From contig NZ_CP046973.1 of assembly GCF_009792235.1 (NCBI RefSeq), forward strand, positions 2,418,001-2,482,000: DNA of 64,000 nt. Reading direction: 5' to 3'. The translations under genes were made by a program, and so were the position numbers. Below are positions 60,517-64,000 of the stretch, piece after piece; the stretch's first letter is position 1; each line of letters starts with the position of its first letter. This DNA is from Microcystis aeruginosa FD4 (GTDB lineage Bacteria > Cyanobacteriota > Cyanobacteriia > Cyanobacteriales > Microcystaceae). Under the pieces are notes generated by a model, which had not been told where the DNA came from, did not search any database, and saw only the letters and a list, made by a program, of their open reading frames with translations.

Positions 60517-60641
60517 GTTGTCACCGCGACCGGGTTGGCAGGAAAGCTCGCTTTCAGGTTTGCTGGGGATACTCATTTTTAAAAGTTGCCTTCAGCCAAT
60601 TGTTATTATAGACTAATAAGTTACATGGAGTAAGAAAATCG

Positions 60642-61982
60642 ATGAGGAAAGCAATCAGTCTATTTGCCTGTGGTGGAATTGGAGATATGGCTCTTCGCTC
60701 TGGGGGATTTGAAGTTGTAGTGGCGAATGAATTATTGAAAGATCGTGCAGAAGTATTTAAATTTAACCACCCAGAATCATTAATGATTATTGGGGATATA
60801 TGGGATAAAAAAAATGAGATAGTTGCAGAAACAAAGCAGCGACTCTCTGGACAAACTTTAGACATTGTTTTTGCGACTCCTCCCTGCCAAGGTATGTCTA
60901 AAAATGGCAGAGGTAAGCTGCTTAATTCTATTCGTAAAGGCTCAAAAAATGAAATCGACCAGAGAAATTTATTAATCATTCCCACCCTAGAAGTTTTTCT
61001 GGCTAGTGGAGCAGAAACACTGGTCATGGAAAATGTGCCAGAAATGCAAAATACTTATATACACTTTCCCGAGAAAGAGGGTTATTTAGTAAATATTTTA
61101 TGTTATATAAAACAGCGTATTGGTGATAAATTTTTGAGTTCGATTAGCATTATAGATTTTGCTGATTATGGAGTCCCGCAGAATCGTCAACGACTTATTT
61201 CAATATTTACTAAAAATGAGAAACTGAAGAATTATTTAAAAAAGAACACTTCTCTTTTTCCTAAACCAACTCATAGTAAAGAAGGATTAGAACTTCCTAA
61301 ATGGAAAACTGTTCGAGACGCAATATATCATTTACCACCGCTTGACTCTCAACGAACAGAAACTGCTAAATCAGATGATATACCATATCACTATGTACCC
61401 CTATTAGATGAAGAAAAATATTTTTGGATCAGTAATACACCAGAAGAAAAAAGTGCATTTGATAATCAATGTATTAACCCTGTTTGTAGATATAATGGTA
61501 ATCCAACACACAGCGCACGCAAAAATAATGAAGGAATCAATCGAGCTAGTACAGAAACCCCCCTTTACTGCCTTAAATGTGGACACATTCTTCCTCGTCC
61601 ATGGGTTAAAGAAGATGGAAAATACAGGTTGATGAAAGGTTATACCAGTGCCTATAAAAGAATGAGTTGGGACGCACCAGGCAGTACAATTACACGAAAT
61701 CTCTCCTATGCTTGTAGTGACAATAAACTACATCCTATTCAAAATAGAGTATTATCTCTGTATGAAGCAATGATTCTTCATACAATTACCGAATACCCAT
61801 TTTCATGGAAACGGGCAGATGGCAAAAGAGTTAGTGATAAACTAATTAGAGAGTTAATTGGCGAAAGTATCCCACCTGCTGGATTACAAAAAATATTTGA
61901 TCATTTAGTATCCATCCTCAATGATGATTGTTCTCTTGAGGAGCAAATCAAGGAAAAATATGAGCAGCTCTGTCTATTTTGA
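60642..61982 (+). CDS. C5-cytosine DNA methyltransferase with an inserted zinc-ribbon-like segment
   Basis: The 446-residue protein has the C5 methylase motifs: SLFACGGIGDMAL (motif I), FATPPCQGMSKNGRG (motif IV with catalytic Cys), LVMENVPEMQ (VI), YGVPQNRQRLISIF (VIII), and a late GESIPPAGL (X). In the target-recognition region, an insert has paired Cys-x2-Cys-type knuckles (CINPVC, CLKCGH), unusual for the simple members of the family. It is convergent with, and overlaps by 9 bases, a restriction endonuclease gene, so this is a second type II R-M system. Confidence 0.93.
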   Translation: MRKAISLFACGGIGDMALRSGGFEVVVANELLKDRAEVFKFNHPESLMIIGDIWDKKNEIVAETKQRLSGQTLDIVFATPPCQGMSKNGRGKLLNSIRKGSKNEIDQRNLLIIPTLEVFLASGAETLVMENVPEMQNTYIHFPEKEGYLVNILCYIKQRIGDKFLSSISIIDFADYGVPQNRQRLISIFTKNEKLKNYLKKNTSLFPKPTHSKEGLELPKWKTVRDAIYHLPPLDSQRTETAKSDDIPYHYVPLLDEEKYFWISNTPEEKSAFDNQCINPVCRYNGNPTHSARKNNEGINRASTETPLYCLKCGHILPRPWVKEDGKYRLMKGYTSAYKRMSWDAPGSTITRNLSYACSDNKLHPIQNRVLSLYEAMILHTITEYPFSWKRADGKRVSDKLIRELIGESIPPAGLQKIFDHLVSILNDDCSLEEQIKEKYEQLCLF

Positions 61983-62744
61983 AATTAAATTGTCTTTGTT
62001 ATATTTGTTGACAAAATTAATATATCTATTGTCATTCTTGATCATAATCCAGTTTTTATACATTTTCTTAACGCCTTGTCGTGACATAATTGAGACGCTA
62101 GTTGTTCTTCCACCGCCTTCTTTTGGCTGAACAATTTTACCCCAATCATTGTCAGTTAAGTTGTTGCCAAAAAAGACAGCAACTATTTGAGGTATAGTAT
62201 TCTCAAAATCCCAGAGAATGCCAATAAGATTGTTGGTTTCTCTATGGTGAGCCTTCCAATCATAGCTTTTCATTACCTCGATTCTTGTGTCTCCCATATC
62301 GGGTTTTTCTTTTCCAGTTTTCTTTAATTCTCTTGGTGTAGGAACACTGCCACAAGTAGCTTTAACCTCTACTCCACCATTAGCAAATGGACTAAATGGA
62401 GACTTATCTCGTATTCGTCTTTCTTGGGAAAGTTGTTCAAAAAAAACTTTGCCATTCTTATCCATTAACAGCAAATCTGGATAGCCGTCTTGATGCGGAT
62501 TGTTGATAAATAATCCCTGGGATTTATTGGCAAATTCTATGGCAAATAGCTCACCAATAAATGCAGAAAGATTTCTCATACCTAGAATTCTAAATATATC
62601 TACAGGTATATCTTGGACTATTTTTTTAACAACAGAATGACATTCAACTAATGAATGCTCAAATATGACTTTATCAATAGTTATTTTCTGACCTTGTTTT
62701 GAGAAAAAGCTGGTATCAGAATGTTTATTTATGATATAACTCAT
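61974..62744 (-). CDS. Type II restriction endonuclease of the second R-M system
   Basis: From the ATG at 62744 the protein is 256 residues. An earlier Met at 62780 lies deeper in the controller gene. PHQDGYPDLLLMDKNGKVFFEQLS and later GGVEVKATCGSVPT suggest a PD-(D/E)xK site: the Asp in YPD and E-V-K in VEVKA. I do not recognise the named family. It is downstream of the controller gene and overlaps it by 20 bases, and it converges with the C5 methyltransferase. The cognate site is unknown. Confidence 0.75.
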   Translation of the reverse strand: MSYIINKHSDTSFFSKQGQKITIDKVIFEHSLVECHSVVKKIVQDIPVDIFRILGMRNLSAFIGELFAIEFANKSQGLFINNPHQDGYPDLLLMDKNGKVFFEQLSQERRIRDKSPFSPFANGGVEVKATCGSVPTPRELKKTGKEKPDMGDTRIEVMKSYDWKAHHRETNNLIGILWDFENTIPQIVAVFFGNNLTDNDWGKIVQPKEGGGRTTSVSIMSRQGVKKMYKNWIMIKNDNRYINFVNKYNKDNLISK

Positions 62745-62970
62745 TAATTTCTTCCGCAACAGTATTGACAAAAGTAACAATATCCATGTCCAGAGCTGAA
62801 ATAATTTGTTCTAAGGAGTCCAAAGTAATGTTTCTTACTCCCCTTTCAACTCCAGATATGTAGGTTCTGTCAAGATTAGCTCTATACCCTAAAGCTTCTT
62901 GACTCAGATTACGTTTCTTCCGCAATTTTCTTACAGTCACAGCAACAGCAGTGACTAGCTTTCCTGCCAT
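62725..62970 (-). CDS. Controller (C) protein of the second R-M system
   Basis: An 81-residue XRE-type protein: TVRKLRKKRNLSQEALGYRANLDRTYISGVERGVRNITLDSLEQIISALDMDIVTFV is the R-M controller consensus (helix-turn-helix with S-Q-E-x-L and E-R-G-x-R-N). It precedes and overlaps the endonuclease gene. C proteins activate their own operon from tandem C-boxes and delay nuclease expression on entry into a new host. The matching operator is at 63028-63053. Confidence 0.9.
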   Translation of the reverse strand: MAGKLVTAVAVTVRKLRKKRNLSQEALGYRANLDRTYISGVERGVRNITLDSLEQIISALDMDIVTFVNTVAEEINELYHK

Positions 62971-63027
62971 ATATAAACTACCAAAGAAGATATTGAAATT
63001 CTCTACAGTCCATTTTCCTTCTATGAT

Positions 63028-63053
63028 GACTATTAATCTACGGACTATAAGTC
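63028..63053 (-). promoter_or_regulatory. C-box operator of the controller protein
   Basis: On the minus strand the site reads GACTTATAGTCC, then GTAG, then ATTAATAGTC. This resembles the tandem C-box layout of PvuII/AhdI-type systems, two GACT-N3-AGTC-like dyads joined by GTCCGT. It ends 57 bases before the ATG of the controller gene, the expected place for activation and repression of the C-R operon. Confidence 0.75.
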
Positions 63054-63122
63054 ACAAATGCTGATTCTGAATAAACCTTTATTCGGGAGCAGCAAAAACT
63101 CTGATTTTGTGTTTGACTAAAA

Positions 63123-63794
63123 ATGTATCATAAAGATTGCCATCCCGTTGCGATTCTATCCGTGCCTTACTATTCCCAATATCCCGACGCTTTTACTCCC
63201 AGTTATCTGAGCGAACTACAAGGACAGATTCTCGCTTGTCCCCACTTCACAGTTAACAATTTAAATCGAGATTTCGTTAAAACCAAAGGCTTTTCCATCG
63301 CTTTTCGACGCACACAAATCAGCGCAGTAGAACGAATTTTCCCCTATTTTAAACCCTATCTCGATCGCAGTTTACAAGCTGACTGCAACGCTTTTTATCT
63401 TAATCCCTTGCTCTTGCAAACTGGTTCGCGAGTCGATCCCCATATCGATCGCTCCCTGCGTTCCTATTGTAAAACTATCGATCCTCCGCTCCTAGTTAGC
63501 GTCCTTTATGTGCAGGTTCCTAAAGATATTCAAGGGGGGGAACTGGTACTAGCAGCAGGCAATCGTTCCGTGGCCAAGATTCGTCCTCGTACTAACACCT
63601 TAATCCTGTTTCAAGGAGATATCACCCATTCAGTTAATCCCGTTAGCTGTTCTGGTATTCGTCTGAGTCTTGTCTGCGAACAATATCGTTTAGATGCGGA
63701 AGAATTGCGAGAGATTCCCGAAATGCAGATAGAATCCCGAACCATGAAACCAGAAAAGAAAAAAAAGAAAGATCGGGTCGTTGCCCTACAATAA
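63123..63794 (+). CDS. 2-oxoglutarate/Fe(II)-dependent oxygenase
   Basis: A 223-residue protein with the 2OG-Fe(II) double-stranded helix features: RVDPHIDRSLRSY (H-x-D iron ligands), VSVLYVQVPKDIQGGELVLAAG, ILFQGDITHSVNPV (distal His), GIRLSLVCEQYRL (Arg for 2-oxoglutarate). The N-terminal third has FVKTKGFSIAFRRTQISAVE. The C-terminal tail is Lys-rich. The substrate (amino acid, peptide or lipid) cannot be told. It lies 28 bases before the ABC ATPase gene on the same strand, so they may be co-transcribed. Confidence 0.85.
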   Translation: MYHKDCHPVAILSVPYYSQYPDAFTPSYLSELQGQILACPHFTVNNLNRDFVKTKGFSIAFRRTQISAVERIFPYFKPYLDRSLQADCNAFYLNPLLLQTGSRVDPHIDRSLRSYCKTIDPPLLVSVLYVQVPKDIQGGELVLAAGNRSVAKIRPRTNTLILFQGDITHSVNPVSCSGIRLSLVCEQYRLDAEELREIPEMQIESRTMKPEKKKKKDRVVALQ

Positions 63795-63821
63795 AAGGGC
63801 ATTTTTGTAAAGATATTCTAG

Positions 63822-64000
63822 ATGGTGATGCGCGAACCGATCGTCGAATTAAGGGGAGTAACTAAAGCTTTCGGCAAGAAAGTAATCTTAAATAACGTCG
63901 ATCTGAAAGTGTACGAAGGGGAAGCGATCGGTGTGATCGGTCCATCTGGTACGGGAAAATCGACGATTTTGCGCCTAGTCGCTGGATTACTGGCCCCCGA
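63822..64000 (+). CDS. ABC transporter ATP-binding protein (cut by window end)
   Basis: From the ATG at 63822 (or the second ATG at 63828) the frame reads REPIVELRGVTKAFGKKVILNNVDLKVYEGEA, then IGVIGPSGTGKSTILRLVAGLLAP, with Walker A GPSGTGKST. Only the first 59 residues are inside the window. The wording resembles the MlaF-like/Ycf63-associated ATPases of cyanobacterial lipid transporters, but the partner permease is outside, so this is only a suggestion. Confidence 0.85.
   Translation, partial: MVMREPIVELRGVTKAFGKKVILNNVDLKVYEGEAIGVIGPSGTGKSTILRLVAGLLAP

Overview
The window looks like chromosomal DNA of a bloom-forming cyanobacterium, most likely Microcystis. GC is moderate to low and the HIP1 palindrome GCGATCGC recurs (for example near 12646 and 12690). 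There are cyanobacterium-typical genes (cyAbrB regulator, DUF4351 proteins, XisH/XisI, Uma2 nuclease, GFA, DUF3887) and many short dispersed repeats, MITE-like elements and toxin-antitoxin genes. The assignment rests on gene content and repeat style only.

Layout. 1-7.1 kb: surface-polysaccharide genes (GT2, GT4, methyltransferase, sulfotransferase, GT2, a frameshifted SDR epimerase, a GT-A-like protein and a polysaccharide pyruvyl transferase). The last two genes lie between two direct copies of the 3' end of an acyl-CoA synthetase/GNAT gene, and one copy carries a MITE. 7.3-12.4 kb: the frameshifted acyl-CoA synthetase/GNAT gene, gcvH and a MoeB/rhodanese gene. 12.6-16.5 kb: a secreted Cys-repeat protein, an MmeI-like single-chain restriction-modification enzyme, a collapsed xisH and an intact xisI. 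16.8-25.6 kb: central metabolism, with phosphoketolase divergent from gap1, a hypothetical gene overlapping a YgfZ-like gene, and a nadD-nrtR-nadE operon. 25.9-29.9 kb: a divergent locus of unknown function. One arm holds a small protein, a retropepsin-like protease and a trypco-like protein. The other holds a small HTH-like protein and a 707-residue protein with a LeuA-regulatory-like domain, pentapeptide repeats and a PLD-like C-terminus. Three near-identical palindromes lie between the arms. 30-36 kb: Uma2, a tripeptide-repeat ORF, an IS200/IS605 element carrying only tnpB, an RCK-pore-RCK channel and a tandem DUF4351 duplication. 36.7-46.8 kb: housekeeping genes (plsC, cobD, GFA, Rrf2, cyAbrB, SIMPL, enolase, DUF3887, glgX).

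46.8-63 kb is a defence and addiction region. It holds a dockerin relic, hicBA, a RelE/ParE pair, a second hicBA, an O-antigen ligase plus GT2 pair, a Septu-like ATPase/HNH pair, a UPF0175-like gene, a truncated PIN module, a higBA-like pair, pheT, a type II R-M system flanked by a pheT relic, and a second type II R-M system with its own controller protein and a C-box operator. The window closes with a 2OG-Fe(II) oxygenase and the start of an ABC transporter ATPase.

The strongest candidate for an undescribed system is the divergent locus at 25.9-29.9 kb. The sequence also records several rearrangements: a MITE that now supplies the end of an antitoxin, an IS end that supplies a channel stop codon, a pheT duplication around an R-M system, and a 93-bp MITE insertion with its empty site preserved in the parent copy. 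No tRNA, rRNA or CRISPR array was seen.
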